A stretch of DNA of 64,000 nt from Stenotrophomonas rhizophila (GCF_003651185.1 NZ_RCDC01000004.1:1970659-2034658), one strand, 5' to 3'. Counted from the stretch's first letter, positions 36,770-47,226 are shown. The notes: generated by a model from the letters alone, not told the origin. Program-made: numbers and translations.

Positions 36770-37417
36770 TCAGCCGGCCTTGCCGCCGAGCAGTTGCTGC
36801 AGTTCGTCGAGCGACTCGTCCAGATCTTTCCAGCGACGGTCGAGCTTCTTTTCCTTGGTGTCGCTGGCTTCGATCAGCAGCGCCACCTGTTTCATCATCA
36901 GCCGGCCCGCGCCGCACGCCGGCCGGGTGCCGCTGTAACGCTGGCCATCCACGGTGAAGGACAGCACGTCACCGTCCAGCACCGGCGCCTTGCGGTCGCC
37001 GGGCACCTGCGCGGCCAGCGCGGCCTGCCAGCTGTGCAGCAACCGCTGCGCCAACGGCGCCGGGATGCTGACCTGGTACTGGTCCGGGGCCTGGTCCACA
37101 CGCAGTTCCACACCGCCCTGGCGGGCGCCGCTGTTCCAGGTGTAGACGCGCTTGTCGGCCCGGCTGTAGCGCAGGGTCCATGCCTGGTCCTGGGAGCCGG
37201 GCAGCAAGGCGACGCCGGTCTCCACGCCACTCTTGGGCAGGCTCACCAGTGACAGCGCAGGCTGCACCGTGCCATCGAACAGGGTTTCCACCGCCTGGCC
37301 ATAGTTGCCGACCGCCGGTGGCCAGCCATGGCCCAGGTCGGACGCGCATTCGCGCGCGCCCGCCTGCGCCATCGGCAGCGCCATCAGCAGCCCGGCCAGG
37401 ACCAGGCCCTGCTTCAC
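36770..37417 (-). CDS. Exported protein of unknown function between aceF and lpdA
   Basis: This predicted protein has 215 residues and I do not recognise its family. A signal peptide is present (about 1-19, MKQGLVLAGLLMALPMAQAGA). The mature part has two cysteines (ARECAS and RPACGAG), a beta-rich middle (WTLRYSRADKRVYTWNSG, GVELRVDQAPDQYQVSIP) and a charged C-terminal helix (DTKEKKLDRRWKDLDESLDELQQLL). Its GTG start overlaps the aceF stop (GTGA), and lpdA starts 17 bp after it, so it is fully embedded in a pyruvate dehydrogenase operon although the product is periplasmic. The link to that pathway is unexplained. Confidence 0.8.
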   Translation of the reverse strand: MKQGLVLAGLLMALPMAQAGARECASDLGHGWPPAVGNYGQAVETLFDGTVQPALSLVSLPKSGVETGVALLPGSQDQAWTLRYSRADKRVYTWNSGARQGGVELRVDQAPDQYQVSIPAPLAQRLLHSWQAALAAQVPGDRKAPVLDGDVLSFTVDGQRYSGTRPACGAGRLMMKQVALLIEASDTKEKKLDRRWKDLDESLDELQQLLGGKAG

Positions 37418-38817
37418 AGCAGGACGCGCCGCATGTCGGCCAACACCTGCGAGAGGTAGGTGGTGAAGCGGGCAGCCAGCGCGCCGTCGATGACGCGGTG
37501 GTCATAGCTCAGCGACAACGGCAGCATCAGCTTCGGGGCGAACTCCTTGCCATTCCAGACCGGCTGGATCGACGACTTGGACACGCCCAGGATGGCCACT
37601 TCCGGTGCATTGACGATCGGGGTGAACGCCGTGCCACCGATGCCGCCCAGCGAGCTGATCGAGAAGCAGCCACCGCTCATGTCGGCCGGGCCGAGCTTGC
37701 CGTCGCGGGCCTTCTTGGCCAGTTCGCCGGACTCCTGCGCGATCTGCACCACACCCTTCTTGTCGACGTCGCGGATCACCGGCACGACCAGGCCGCTCGG
37801 CGTATCGGCTGCGAAGCCGATGTTGAAGTACTTCTTCAGGGTCAGGTTCTCGCCGCTGGCATCCAGCGAAGCGTTGAACTCCGGGAACTTCTTCAGCGCC
37901 GCGGCGCTGGCCTTGACCAGGAAGGCGAGCATGGTCAGCTTGATGCCGGCCTTCTCGTTTTCCTTGTTCAGCGCCACGCGCAGGGCTTCCAGCTCGGTGA
38001 TGTCGGCCTGCTCGAACTGGGTGACATGCGGAATCATCGCCCAGTTGCGGGCCAGGTTCGCACCCGAGATCTTCTTGATCCGGGACAGCGGCTGGACCTC
38101 GACCTCACCGAACTTGCTGAAGTCGACCTTCGGCCAGGGCAGCAGGTTCAGACCGCCACCGGCCGCCACAGTACCGCCGGTGGCAGCGCCGCCGCCGGCC
38201 AGGGCCGACTTGACGAACTTCTGCACGTCGGACTTGGTGATGCGGCCCCCCTTCTCGGTGCCGCTCAGCTGGTTCAGGTCCACGCCCAGCTCGCGGGCGA
38301 ACACGCGCACGGCCGGCGAAGCGTAGGGCACCTTCTGCGGCAGCACGCTGTCGGCGTTGAAGGCCACCGGCGGGCTGGTCGGCGAGCCACCCGACGGGGC
38401 AGCGGCGGCCGGGGCCGGCTGGGTCGGCTTGGCAGCGGACTGCTCGATATCACGGGCGGCCAGCTTGTCCGGCTCGGCCTGGGTGGCGACCGGCTCGACC
38501 TTGGTCGCGGTCTCGGCGGCTTCGGCCTTGGCAGCGGGGGCCGGGGCAGCAGCAGCGGCCGGCGCAGCGGCGGCTTCGCTGACTTCGATCAGGGCCACAA
38601 GCTTGCCCTCGGAGAGGTTGTCGCCGATCTTGACCTTGATTTCCTTGACGATACCGGCCACCGAGGACGGCACTTCCATCGTGGCCTTGTCCGATTCCAG
38701 CGTCACCAGACCCTGGTCTTTCTTGACGGTATCTCCAACGGCGACCAGCACCTCGATTACCGGGATATCGCTGTAGTCACCGATATCGGGGACAAGTGCT
38801 TCCTTGATTTCGGCCAT
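37414..38817 (-). CDS. aceF: Dihydrolipoamide acetyltransferase (E2 of pyruvate dehydrogenase)
   Basis: This predicted protein has 467 residues. One lipoyl domain spans 1-80 (LESDKATMEVPSS), where E. coli has three. It is followed by a long Ala/Pro linker, a peripheral-subunit-binding domain (YASPAVRVFARELGVDLNQL to GRITKSDVQKF) and the acyltransferase domain ending with the catalytic SYDHRVIDGALAARF. It transfers acetyl groups from E1 to CoA. The lipoyl domain is almost the same as that of LpdA in the same operon. The ATG at 38817 fits the lipoyl start. The 200-bp region upstream holds its promoter. Confidence 0.97.
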   Translation of the reverse strand: MAEIKEALVPDIGDYSDIPVIEVLVAVGDTVKKDQGLVTLESDKATMEVPSSVAGIVKEIKVKIGDNLSEGKLVALIEVSEAAAAPAAAAAPAPAAKAEAAETATKVEPVATQAEPDKLAARDIEQSAAKPTQPAPAAAAPSGGSPTSPPVAFNADSVLPQKVPYASPAVRVFARELGVDLNQLSGTEKGGRITKSDVQKFVKSALAGGGAATGGTVAAGGGLNLLPWPKVDFSKFGEVEVQPLSRIKKISGANLARNWAMIPHVTQFEQADITELEALRVALNKENEKAGIKLTMLAFLVKASAAALKKFPEFNASLDASGENLTLKKYFNIGFAADTPSGLVVPVIRDVDKKGVVQIAQESGELAKKARDGKLGPADMSGGCFSISSLGGIGGTAFTPIVNAPEVAILGVSKSSIQPVWNGKEFAPKLMLPLSLSYDHRVIDGALAARFTTYLSQVLADMRRVLL

Positions 38818-39017
38818 GGGGAAAACTCCGGCAATCTGGTGTAGGGAATCGCCTATTGTGGGGGCTTCGCGCGCCAGCGCCAACCAGCTTGGCGAATTTT
38901 CAGCGCCGCTGTCCCGGGACAGGCTGTTGCAGGCATCTGCTTTGGCCGGATTGGGCTTGGCACAGTGCAAAGTGGAATTTTCCAGTCGGTACCGTATTGT
39001 CCGGCGCTGTCCCCGCC

Positions 39018-39539
39018 TCAGCGCCGGATGGCATCGGCCAGCGGCTGCCATGCCTCCACCAGCCGAGGCAACGGCCACGCCGCGTTCGCCGGGCTGGTGG
39101 AGGGCAGCGACCAGACCGGCACCTCGTGCGCCGCATCAAGCAGCGCCGGCACGATGAAACGCTGGAACGCCCGGTACGCGGTGCCGCCATTGCAGGCGAT
39201 CGCGCGCAGCGCAGGCCATCCGTCGATCAGTACCCCAAGCGCATTGGGCACTTCACTGCCGCGCACGATCGACGCATCCAGGCTGCCGCGTCGCTCGCAC
39301 TGCCCGATCACATCCCACACGCCCACACCGCGCGCGTTCAATGCGCGCACGCGATCCGGATAAGGAAGCGCCGCGTCGATCCCGCACAGCACGCCCATCA
39401 GCGGCCAGAAACGATTGCGCGGATGGGCGTAGTACTGCCCTGCCTGCAGCGATGCGACACCCGGCATCGAACCGAGTACCAGCACGCGGCAGTCGATGTC
39501 CAGCTGCGCAGGGAAGCCGATGCACGTTGTGGTTTCCAT
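39018..39539 (-). CDS. DNA-deoxyinosine glycosylase (UDG superfamily, TIGR04274 type)
   Basis: This predicted protein has 173 residues. VLVLGSMPGVASLQAGQYYAHPRNRFWPLM is the diagnostic N-terminal motif (written here as the start of the catalytic fold). Its water-activating and base-stacking residues are followed by GVWDVIGQCERRGSLD and the leucine-loop motif LPSTSPANA. Relatives excise hypoxanthine, xanthine or uracil from DNA. The start is uncertain: an ATG at 39539 is used, and one at 39572 would add 11 residues. It is an isolated gene divergent from ompW. Confidence 0.85.
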   Translation of the reverse strand: METTTCIGFPAQLDIDCRVLVLGSMPGVASLQAGQYYAHPRNRFWPLMGVLCGIDAALPYPDRVRALNARGVGVWDVIGQCERRGSLDASIVRGSEVPNALGVLIDGWPALRAIACNGGTAYRAFQRFIVPALLDAAHEVPVWSLPSTSPANAAWPLPRLVEAWQPLADAIRR

Positions 39540-39731
39540 CACACCATCACCAGATGAATGAATGTCAGGCATCGCATCATCGCCCGTAAATGCAGCGGTT
39601 TCGCACTGATCGCTGAATGGAAACAACTAAATTTTAACGTGCGTCGGATGCGATTCATATTGCGGGGACTACGGTTGCCTCGCCCCACAACACCGGGGCC
39701 CAGAACAAAAACATCCTGAGGAGATTCCCCC

Positions 39732-40364
39732 ATGCGCTCCATCCGTACCCTGACCCTGGCTACCCTGACTGCTCTTGCTTTTGCGCCGGCTGCTTTCGCG
39801 CAGGACAGCACTGTTGATACCGCTTCTGGCAAGCACTTCGCCGTGGTCGGCGGCGTGTCGCTGCTGCAGCCCAAGAACGATCCGCTCGATGGCGTGCGCA
39901 AGGTGGACGGCGGCCCGGCCCCGACCCTGAGCTTCAGCTACTACATCAACGACAACTGGGCCGTGGAACTGTGGGGCGCAGCCGACAAGTTCGATCACCG
40001 CGTGCGCGGCACCGATGGCGCCCGCCTGGGCACCGTCGAGCAGCAGCCGATCGCGCTGAGCGGCCAGTACCACTTCGGCCAGGCCGACAACGTGTTCCGT
40101 CCGTTCGTGGGCGCCGGTTACTACGAGTCCAACTTCAGCAATGAAGACCTCGCCAGCGACATCGGCCATATCGGCGTCAAGACCGCCAAGGGCGCGATCG
40201 GCACCGTCGGCGTGGACATGAACATCAACAGCACCTGGTTCGCCCGTGCCGATGCCCGCTACATGCATTCGCGCCCGGAGCTGACCGTCAACGGTGAAGG
40301 CACCGGCGACAAGGCCAAGCTGGATCCGTGGACCGTGGGCTTCGGCATCGGCGCGCGCTTCTAA
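39732..40364 (+). CDS. ompW: OmpW-family outer-membrane protein
   Basis: This predicted protein has 210 residues. After a signal peptide (MRSIRTLTLATLTALAFAPAAFA), an eight-strand barrel is suggested by LSFSYYINDNWAVELWGA, IALSGQYHFGQADNVFRPFVGAGYYESNF and WFARADARYMH, ending IGARF. OmpW proteins form narrow hydrophobic channels and respond to stress and oxygen in other bacteria. GAGGAGATTCCCCC before the ATG is a strong ribosome-binding site. A possible promoter is TTTAAC (39633) and CATATT (39656) at 17 bp spacing. Confidence 0.9.
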   Translation: MRSIRTLTLATLTALAFAPAAFAQDSTVDTASGKHFAVVGGVSLLQPKNDPLDGVRKVDGGPAPTLSFSYYINDNWAVELWGAADKFDHRVRGTDGARLGTVEQQPIALSGQYHFGQADNVFRPFVGAGYYESNFSNEDLASDIGHIGVKTAKGAIGTVGVDMNINSTWFARADARYMHSRPELTVNGEGTGDKAKLDPWTVGFGIGARF

Positions 40365-40393
40365 GCACGCCGTTCCACTTCCACGCAATAAGT

Positions 40394-40420
40394 ACAACGG
40401 GCCCCTCGCGGGCCCGTTGT
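40394..40420 (+). terminator. Hairpin terminator candidate after ompW
   Basis: ACAACGGGCCC and GGGCCCGTTGT form an 11-bp stem around CTCGC. Only a short GT-rich tail follows, so the terminator is atypical. Confidence 0.55.
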
Positions 40421-40526
40421 CGTTGTGGGGCCTGCAACGTGGGGCCTGAAACTTTCATCGGGCGTTGCCGGCCGGTGGCCGACACTGGGGTGACGATGGA
40501 CCGGACCGGTCCGCCCCGGGGAGCCG

Positions 40527-42020
40527 ATGAGCGAATCCTTCGACGTGCTGGTGGTGGGCGGGGGCATCAACGGCGCCGGCATCGCCCGCGACGCAGCAGG
40601 ACGCGGCCTGTCGGTCTGCCTGTGCGAGCAGGATGACTTGGCCGCGCACACTTCCAGCGCCAGCACCAAGCTGATCCATGGCGGCCTGCGCTACCTGCAG
40701 CAGGGCGAGTTCGCGCTGGTACGCAAGGCGCTCAACGAACGCGAAACGCTGCGCCAGCTTGCGCCGCATCTGATCGCCCCGACCCGCTTCGTGCTGCCGC
40801 ATGCACGCCATCTGCGCCCGGCGTGGATGCTGCGCACGGGCCTGTGGCTCTACGACCACCTTGGCCATGCCAATCCCCATTTTCCGCGCTCGCAGCGCAT
40901 CGACCTGCAGCGCGATCCGAGCGGCGCTGCATTGCAGCCCGCCTACCGGACCGGCTTCACCTACGCCGATGCACGCGTCAACGATGCCCGGCTGGTGGTG
41001 CTCAACGCGCTCGATGCGCATGAGCGCGGCGCCGACATCCGCACACGCACCCGCTGCGAACAATTGATCCGCCACCACGATCACTGGTGGGCCGTACTGC
41101 GCACCGCCAACGGCGACGTGCAGCGCCTCCGCGCGCGCTGCGTGGTCAATGCCAGTGGGCCGTGGGCCGGCACTGTGCTGGAACGGGCCGGACTCGATGC
41201 CCCGTTGGGAGTGCGGCTGGTGCAGGGCAGCCACCTGGTGGTGCCGCGCCTGTTCGCCCATGACAGTGCGTACCTGTTCCAGCAACCCGACCAGCGGGTG
41301 GTGTTCGCGATTCCGTTCGAACAGGACTTCACCCTGATCGGCACCACCGATACCGACTACGACGGCGACCCGGCGCAGGTGCAGCCCCGCGCCGACGAAC
41401 AGGCCTATCTGCTCGAGGCGGTGAACCGGTTCGTGCGCGTTCCGGTGCGCGCCGAGGACATCGTCTGGCGCTACAGCGGGGTGCGCCCCCTGTTGGCCGA
41501 TCATCACCGCGATGCATCGCGGGTCACGCGCGACTACCGGCTGGCGGTGGATACGGCCGGCGCGCCGCTGCTGAGCGTGCTGGGCGGCAAGCTCACCACC
41601 TACCGCGCACTGGCCGAGGACGCGCTGGGGCGGCTCGCACCCGCGCTGCCGGAGATGGGCGCGGCGTGGACTGCCGGTGGGCCACCGTTGCCGGGGGGCG
41701 ATGGCGGCACCGCCATAGAGGTGGCCGAGGCGCTGCAGCGTGACCACCCTCGCCTGCCCCCTGCCCTGCTGCAGCGCCTGGCCCGCAGCTACGGCACCCG
41801 TGCGGTCGGGCTGCTCGCCGGCGCACAGACACTCGACGCGCTGGGCCAGGACCACGGCGGCGGCCTCTACGACCGCGAACTGGACTACCTCATCGCGCAC
41901 GAATGGGCCCGCACCGCTGACGACGTGCTGTGGCGCCGAAGCCACCTGGGCTTGCGCGTGGGCGCGGCACAGCGAGAAGCGCTGGCCGCCAGCCTGCAGG
42001 CGCGTGTTTCGATGCCGTAG
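40527..42020 (+). CDS. glpD: Aerobic glycerol-3-phosphate dehydrogenase
   Basis: This predicted protein has 497 residues. The FAD-binding VVGGGINGAGIARDAAGRGL is at the N-terminus, followed by SSASTKLIHGGLRYLQQGEFALV, GRG-type substrate-site segments and WRYSGVRPLL. A C-terminal capping domain ends the protein. It oxidises glycerol-3-phosphate to DHAP and feeds quinone at the inner membrane. glpK follows 48 bp later, so glycerol is phosphorylated and oxidised by one operon, but glpF is not next to it. Confidence 0.97.
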   Translation: MSESFDVLVVGGGINGAGIARDAAGRGLSVCLCEQDDLAAHTSSASTKLIHGGLRYLQQGEFALVRKALNERETLRQLAPHLIAPTRFVLPHARHLRPAWMLRTGLWLYDHLGHANPHFPRSQRIDLQRDPSGAALQPAYRTGFTYADARVNDARLVVLNALDAHERGADIRTRTRCEQLIRHHDHWWAVLRTANGDVQRLRARCVVNASGPWAGTVLERAGLDAPLGVRLVQGSHLVVPRLFAHDSAYLFQQPDQRVVFAIPFEQDFTLIGTTDTDYDGDPAQVQPRADEQAYLLEAVNRFVRVPVRAEDIVWRYSGVRPLLADHHRDASRVTRDYRLAVDTAGAPLLSVLGGKLTTYRALAEDALGRLAPALPEMGAAWTAGGPPLPGGDGGTAIEVAEALQRDHPRLPPALLQRLARSYGTRAVGLLAGAQTLDALGQDHGGGLYDRELDYLIAHEWARTADDVLWRRSHLGLRVGAAQREALAASLQARVSMP

Positions 42021-43568
<1,548 letters not shown>

Positions 43569-43605
43569 CGCCCGCGTCGGCGATCATTGCCGCGCGGGTG
43601 CGGCC

Positions 43606-43628
43606 AGCCACGCATGGCGTGGCTCTAC
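43606..43628 (-). repeat. SMAG-type GTAG palindrome between glpK and metQ-like gene
   Basis: On the minus strand GTAG (43628-43625) is followed by AGCCACGC-CAT-GCGTGGCT. It lies between two convergent genes. Confidence 0.75.
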
Positions 43629-43640
43629 CGTGGGTGCCGG

Positions 43641-44435
43641 TCAGAATGCCGGGAGGACCGCACCCTTGTACTTCTCGGCGATGAAAGCCTTCACTTCCGG
43701 GCCGGTCAGGGCCTTGGCCAGCTGCTGCACGCGGGCATCGTCCTTGTTGTCCGGGCGGGCGACGAGGAAGTTCACGTACGGCGAATCCTTGCTTTCGATC
43801 GCCAGCGCATCCTGGGTCGGGTTGAGCCCGGCATCCAGCGCGTAGTTGGTATTGATCAGGGCCAGATCGACCTGGTCCAGCACGCGCGGCAGCATCGCCG
43901 AATCCAGCTCGCGGAACTTGAGCTGCTTCGGGTTGGCGATGATGTCGCGCTGGGTCGCCAACGCATTGGTCGGGTCCTTGAGCGTGATCACGCCAGCCTT
44001 GTGCAGCAGGATCAGCGCGCGGCTGTTGTTGCTCGGGTCGTTGGGGATCACCACGTCGGCACCGTTGGGCAGCGCATCAAGCGATTTGAAACGACGCGAG
44101 TACGCACCGAACGGCTCGATATGCACGCCGATCACCTTGACCAGGTCGGTCTTGCGGTCCCGGTTGTAGGCGTCCAGATAGGGCTCGGTCTGGAAGTAGT
44201 TCACGTCAACCTGCTTCTGCACCAGCTGGTCGTTGGGCTGCACGTAGTCATTGAAGACGCGCACATCCAGGGTCAAGCCTTCCTTTTCCAGGATCGGCTT
44301 GACCACGGCGAGGATCTCGGCGTGCGGCACCGCGGTGGCGGCAACCACCAGCTTCTTGGAATCGTTGGCCGGCTTGCCGCAGGCAGCCAGGGCCAGCGAG
44401 GCGGCGAGCAACGGGAGCAGCAGGTACTTTTTCAT
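43641..44435 (-). CDS. MetQ/NlpA-family substrate-binding lipoprotein
   Basis: This predicted protein has 264 residues. The lipobox LALAAC gives a lipid-anchored Cys near residue 19. KLVVAATAVPHAEILAVVKPILEKEG and YFQTEPYLDAYNRDRKTDLVKV are characteristic of the MetQ family, which delivers D- or L-methionine to MetNI. Ligand-binding residues include the NDPSNNSRALILL segment and LDLALINTNYAL-like segment. No ATPase or permease gene is adjacent in the window, so it would work with a transporter encoded elsewhere. The ATG at 44435 starts the signal peptide. Confidence 0.88.
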   Translation of the reverse strand: MKKYLLLPLLAASLALAACGKPANDSKKLVVAATAVPHAEILAVVKPILEKEGLTLDVRVFNDYVQPNDQLVQKQVDVNYFQTEPYLDAYNRDRKTDLVKVIGVHIEPFGAYSRRFKSLDALPNGADVVIPNDPSNNSRALILLHKAGVITLKDPTNALATQRDIIANPKQLKFRELDSAMLPRVLDQVDLALINTNYALDAGLNPTQDALAIESKDSPYVNFLVARPDNKDDARVQQLAKALTGPEVKAFIAEKYKGAVLPAF

Positions 44436-44548
44436 GGGGGCAGCGGGATCCATAAGGGCAGCAACGCCCCACGATACCGCACGCCCCGGCCCTTGCGGAA
44501 TCCGGGGCATATGACCCCACGGCATGAGCCGATGCCGGCCCGGCCGGC

Positions 44549-45514
44549 TTACTCGTAACTGGTCAGTGCCAGTGCCAGCAGCGCCTTGGCCTGTTCGCGC
44601 AGCATCACCGGCTCTACGATTTCCGCGTCCGAGCCGTAGTGCAGCACGTCCATCAGCAGTTCGCGCGAGACGCTGTAAGGCAGTTTCAACTCATAGCGGC
44701 CATCGGGCAGGAAGCGGCCCTGCTGCTTGGAATGCCAATGCTCATCGGCCACCCAGCGTGCGGCCTTGGCACTGAACACGATGGTGGCCCAGCCCTTGGG
44801 CGGCCCGGAGAAGATGCCGTAGCTGGCGCCCAGCTGTTCGTCCAGCTCGGTCTCATCCACATCGCGCGCGGTGGTATCGATCACGCGTGCCTTGTAGATG
44901 CGGTCCACCGCGAAACTGCGCAGGCCTTCGCGGCCGTGATCCCACGCATCCAGGTACCAGTTGTCGCGGTAGTGGGTCATGCGCTGCGGCGACACGGTGC
45001 GCTGGGTGGCCTCATCGGTGGAGCGGGCCCGGTACTCGAAGGCCAGCTGCTTGCGCTCCAGTACCGCCGAGGCGACGGCGCGGAAGCTGGCTTCATCGAA
45101 CTTGCGGCCGCGGTGCGGAATCACCCGGACCCGGTCAACCGGCCAGGTCGAGACGCCGGCCTGTGCGGCCAGCAGGCCTTCAATCCGCTGCTGCAGCGGG
45201 GCCAGCACCGAGGACAGCACGCCGCCCCCCGTGCGCGAGAGCAGGTGCTGGGAGGCCAGCAGCGCGTGCAGTTCTTCCGAGCTGAGCCACAGGCCCGGCA
45301 GCTCGAAGCGGTCGCTCTCGTCGGCCTGGTAACGGAAGCCCGCCTCGCCGTCGCCTTCCACCGGGGCCATCAGCGCATCGCGCAGGAAGGCCAGGTCGCG
45401 GTAGACAGTCGCGCGGGAACACTCCAGTTTTTCCTGCAGGGCCGCCACCGTTACCGGGTAACGGGCGGACTTGAGCAGGCGATGCAGGGCGTTGATGCGT
45501 TCATATCGGTCCAT
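44549..45514 (-). CDS. YafY-type HTH-WYL transcriptional regulator
   Basis: This predicted protein has 321 residues. The N-terminal winged helix (MDRYERINALHRLLKSARYPVTVAAL then CSRATVYRDLAFLRDAL) is followed by a WYL domain (LAFEYRARSTDEATQRTVSPQRMTHYRDNWYLDAWDH). A WCX-type C-terminal extension completes it. WYL regulators bind nucleic acids or small ligands and often respond to DNA damage or phage defence. The target is unknown. It is divergent from the lipoprotein gene at 45605. Confidence 0.9.
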   Translation of the reverse strand: MDRYERINALHRLLKSARYPVTVAALQEKLECSRATVYRDLAFLRDALMAPVEGDGEAGFRYQADESDRFELPGLWLSSEELHALLASQHLLSRTGGGVLSSVLAPLQQRIEGLLAAQAGVSTWPVDRVRVIPHRGRKFDEASFRAVASAVLERKQLAFEYRARSTDEATQRTVSPQRMTHYRDNWYLDAWDHGREGLRSFAVDRIYKARVIDTTARDVDETELDEQLGASYGIFSGPPKGWATIVFSAKAARWVADEHWHSKQQGRFLPDGRYELKLPYSVSRELLMDVLHYGSDAEIVEPVMLREQAKALLALALTSYE

Positions 45515-45604
45515 GACCCGATTATGTCCGAGTCGCCGTCGTTGTGGCGGCTTCGGCTGCATCTTCGGCTATCGTGGGGCCCCCACCGCCTGCTGCCGCC
45601 CGTC

Positions 45605-46216
45605 ATGCGCCTGTTGCCCGCCCTTGCCCTGTCCGCCGCCGCCCTGCTGCTCAGTGGCTGCGGACGCAGTGAAACGCCCGCGGCTGCGGTGCCTGCCGCG
45701 GCCGCACCGGCGGCCGACCCGGTCGGCACCGTGCTGGCCGCCAGCCAGCGCTTCGGCCAACTGCACAGCTTCCACGCGGTGATGAAGATGCAGGGCCCGC
45801 GCGCCCTGGAGGCGCAGATGGACTACGTGGCCCCGGACCGCTATCGGCTGATCACCGACGATGGCCCGCAGACCATCATTGGCGGCACGTTCTTCCTGCA
45901 GCGTGCCGGCGAAGTACGCCAGATCCCGGTGCCCGAAGGGATGCTGGCCCAGTGGCGCAATCCATTGCCGGCCGATCTGGAGCCGGCACAGCTGCAGGTG
46001 CGCGACCTCGGCGAAGACCGCGCCGGTGGCCAGCGCGCGCACAAATACGAGGTGCGCCATGCAACCGCCGCGCCGGATGGCCTGCTGTACTGGGTCAATG
46101 CACAGGGCCTGCCGGTGCAGATCGAGCGCAAGGGTGAAACCAACGGGCAGCCGTTCCGGATCACCGTGACCTATTCGCGCTTCGACGACGCCTCTCTGCG
46201 CATCGATATTCCCTGA
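45605..46216 (+). CDS. Lipoprotein of unknown function (LolA/LppX-like fold possible)
   Basis: This predicted protein has 203 residues. Signal peptide and lipobox LLLSGC (C19) mark a lipoprotein. The mature part starts with an Ala/Pro linker and continues with antiparallel strands (FHAVMKMQGPRALEAQMDYVAPDRYRLITD, GTFFLQRAGEVRQIPV, LLYWVNAQGLPVQIERKG, FRITVTYSRFDDASLRIDIP). The pattern resembles LolA/outer-membrane lipoprotein carriers, but I do not see a decisive motif. The ATG at 45605 begins the signal peptide. A long frame open upstream is antisense to the WYL gene and is rejected. Confidence 0.8.
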   Translation: MRLLPALALSAAALLLSGCGRSETPAAAVPAAAAPAADPVGTVLAASQRFGQLHSFHAVMKMQGPRALEAQMDYVAPDRYRLITDDGPQTIIGGTFFLQRAGEVRQIPVPEGMLAQWRNPLPADLEPAQLQVRDLGEDRAGGQRAHKYEVRHATAAPDGLLYWVNAQGLPVQIERKGETNGQPFRITVTYSRFDDASLRIDIP

Positions 46217-46338
46217 ACAGGGGCCGAGGCCGAACGTGCCCTAAAGCCGGGGCCCGTCGCCGAATGTGACGCTGAACGCATCAAGTATCATCCCCCCCTT
46301 GTTGTCCCTCCCCCTTGTCCGATCACGGAGAACCGTTG

Positions 46339-47115
46339 ATGTCCCTGCGCGTTTCGTTGCTTGTTCCCCTGCTGCTCTGCGCCCCGGCGGTTTATGCACA
46401 GGACGCTGCCGAACTGGCGGCGATGACCTCCCCCTGGAGCGGCAGTGGCGGTGAACTGGGCTTTGCCTCGGCCCGCGGCAACAGCAATACCGAGAGCTTC
46501 AACGGTCGTCTGCGCCTGCGCTACACCGACGATGACTGGGTGCACAGCATGGATCTGTTCGGCCTGCGCTCGCGCTCGGAATACACCGATACCAACGACG
46601 ACGGCACCACCATCCGCCGCCGCAACACCACCGCCAACCGCTACACCGGCAGTGCCGGCAGCGCGCTGCAGCTGGGCGAACACCGCCAGATCACCGCCAC
46701 GGTGCGTTACGAGCGCGACGATTTCGCCACCTACGACCGCCAGAGCTCGTTCGGTCTGGGCTACGGCACCCGCATCATCGATGCCGAGCGCTTCTACATG
46801 GATGCGCAGATCGGCCCCGGTGTGCGCCGCACCCACAACACCGAAGACGACGCGACCCGCACCGGCCTGATCGGCCGCGGCCTGTTCGATCTCAAGTACA
46901 CGCTGACCCCGAACACCGACCTGGTGAACACGCTGCTGGTCGAATCGGGCTCGTACAACACCTTCGCGCAGAACGATTTCGGCGTGTCGGTGAGCATGAA
47001 CGAACATCTGGCGCTGAAGGCCGGCTGGCAGGCGCGCCACAACAGCGACGTCGCCGATGACAAGCGCAAGACCGACACGCTGACCACCATGAACGTGGTC
47101 TACAAGTTCAAGTAA
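46339..47115 (+). CDS. DUF481-family outer-membrane protein
   Basis: This predicted protein has 258 residues. The signal peptide ends VYAQ (about 20). The sequence WSGSGGELGFASARGNSNTESFNGRLRLRY and the SxTDT..DDGTT strands are typical of DUF481 (YdiY-like) outer-membrane beta-barrel proteins, whose function is not known. It ends with TLTTMNVVYKFK. ACGGAGAACCGTTG precedes the ATG at 46339. A GCGGGCGC-CTGT-GCGCCCGC hairpin lies at 47121-47140. Confidence 0.9.
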   Translation: MSLRVSLLVPLLLCAPAVYAQDAAELAAMTSPWSGSGGELGFASARGNSNTESFNGRLRLRYTDDDWVHSMDLFGLRSRSEYTDTNDDGTTIRRRNTTANRYTGSAGSALQLGEHRQITATVRYERDDFATYDRQSSFGLGYGTRIIDAERFYMDAQIGPGVRRTHNTEDDATRTGLIGRGLFDLKYTLTPNTDLVNTLLVESGSYNTFAQNDFGVSVSMNEHLALKAGWQARHNSDVADDKRKTDTLTTMNVVYKFK

Positions 47116-47149
47116 TCGCTGCGGGCGCCTGTGCGCCCGCCGTCGTGAT

Positions 47150-47221
47150 GTAGTGCCGGCCGCTGGCCGGCTCATCGCGTACCTTGTGCAGCATGGACTG
47201 CCGGCCAGCGGCCGGCACTAC
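47150..47221. repeat. Inverted dimer of SMAG-type palindromes
   Basis: A plus-oriented element at 47150-47171 (GTAGT, then stem GCCGGCC-GCT-GGCCGGC) and a minus-oriented copy at 47200-47221 are exact reverse complements over 22 bp, 28 bp apart. The dimer fills the gap between the DUF481 gene and the convergent hemC gene. Confidence 0.8.
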
Positions 47222-47226
47222 GCGCC

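Noticed and set aside
36743..37252. Plus-strand frame opposite the unknown protein of the pyruvate dehydrogenase operon
   Set aside because: The minus-strand frame has a signal peptide, tight coupling to aceF and lpdA and better composition.
38955..38985. Second sigma-54 promoter near aceF
   Set aside because: TTGGCAC is present on the plus strand, but no GC lies at the required -12 position and no plus-strand gene follows closely.
40455..40485. Possible GTAG repeat upstream of glpD
   Set aside because: A GCCGGCC-like stem is present, but pairing is broken and no GTAG end exists.
44639..45604. N-terminal extension of the lipoprotein gene at 45605
   Set aside because: The extension is antisense to the WYL regulator, and the signal peptide with lipobox starts at 45605.
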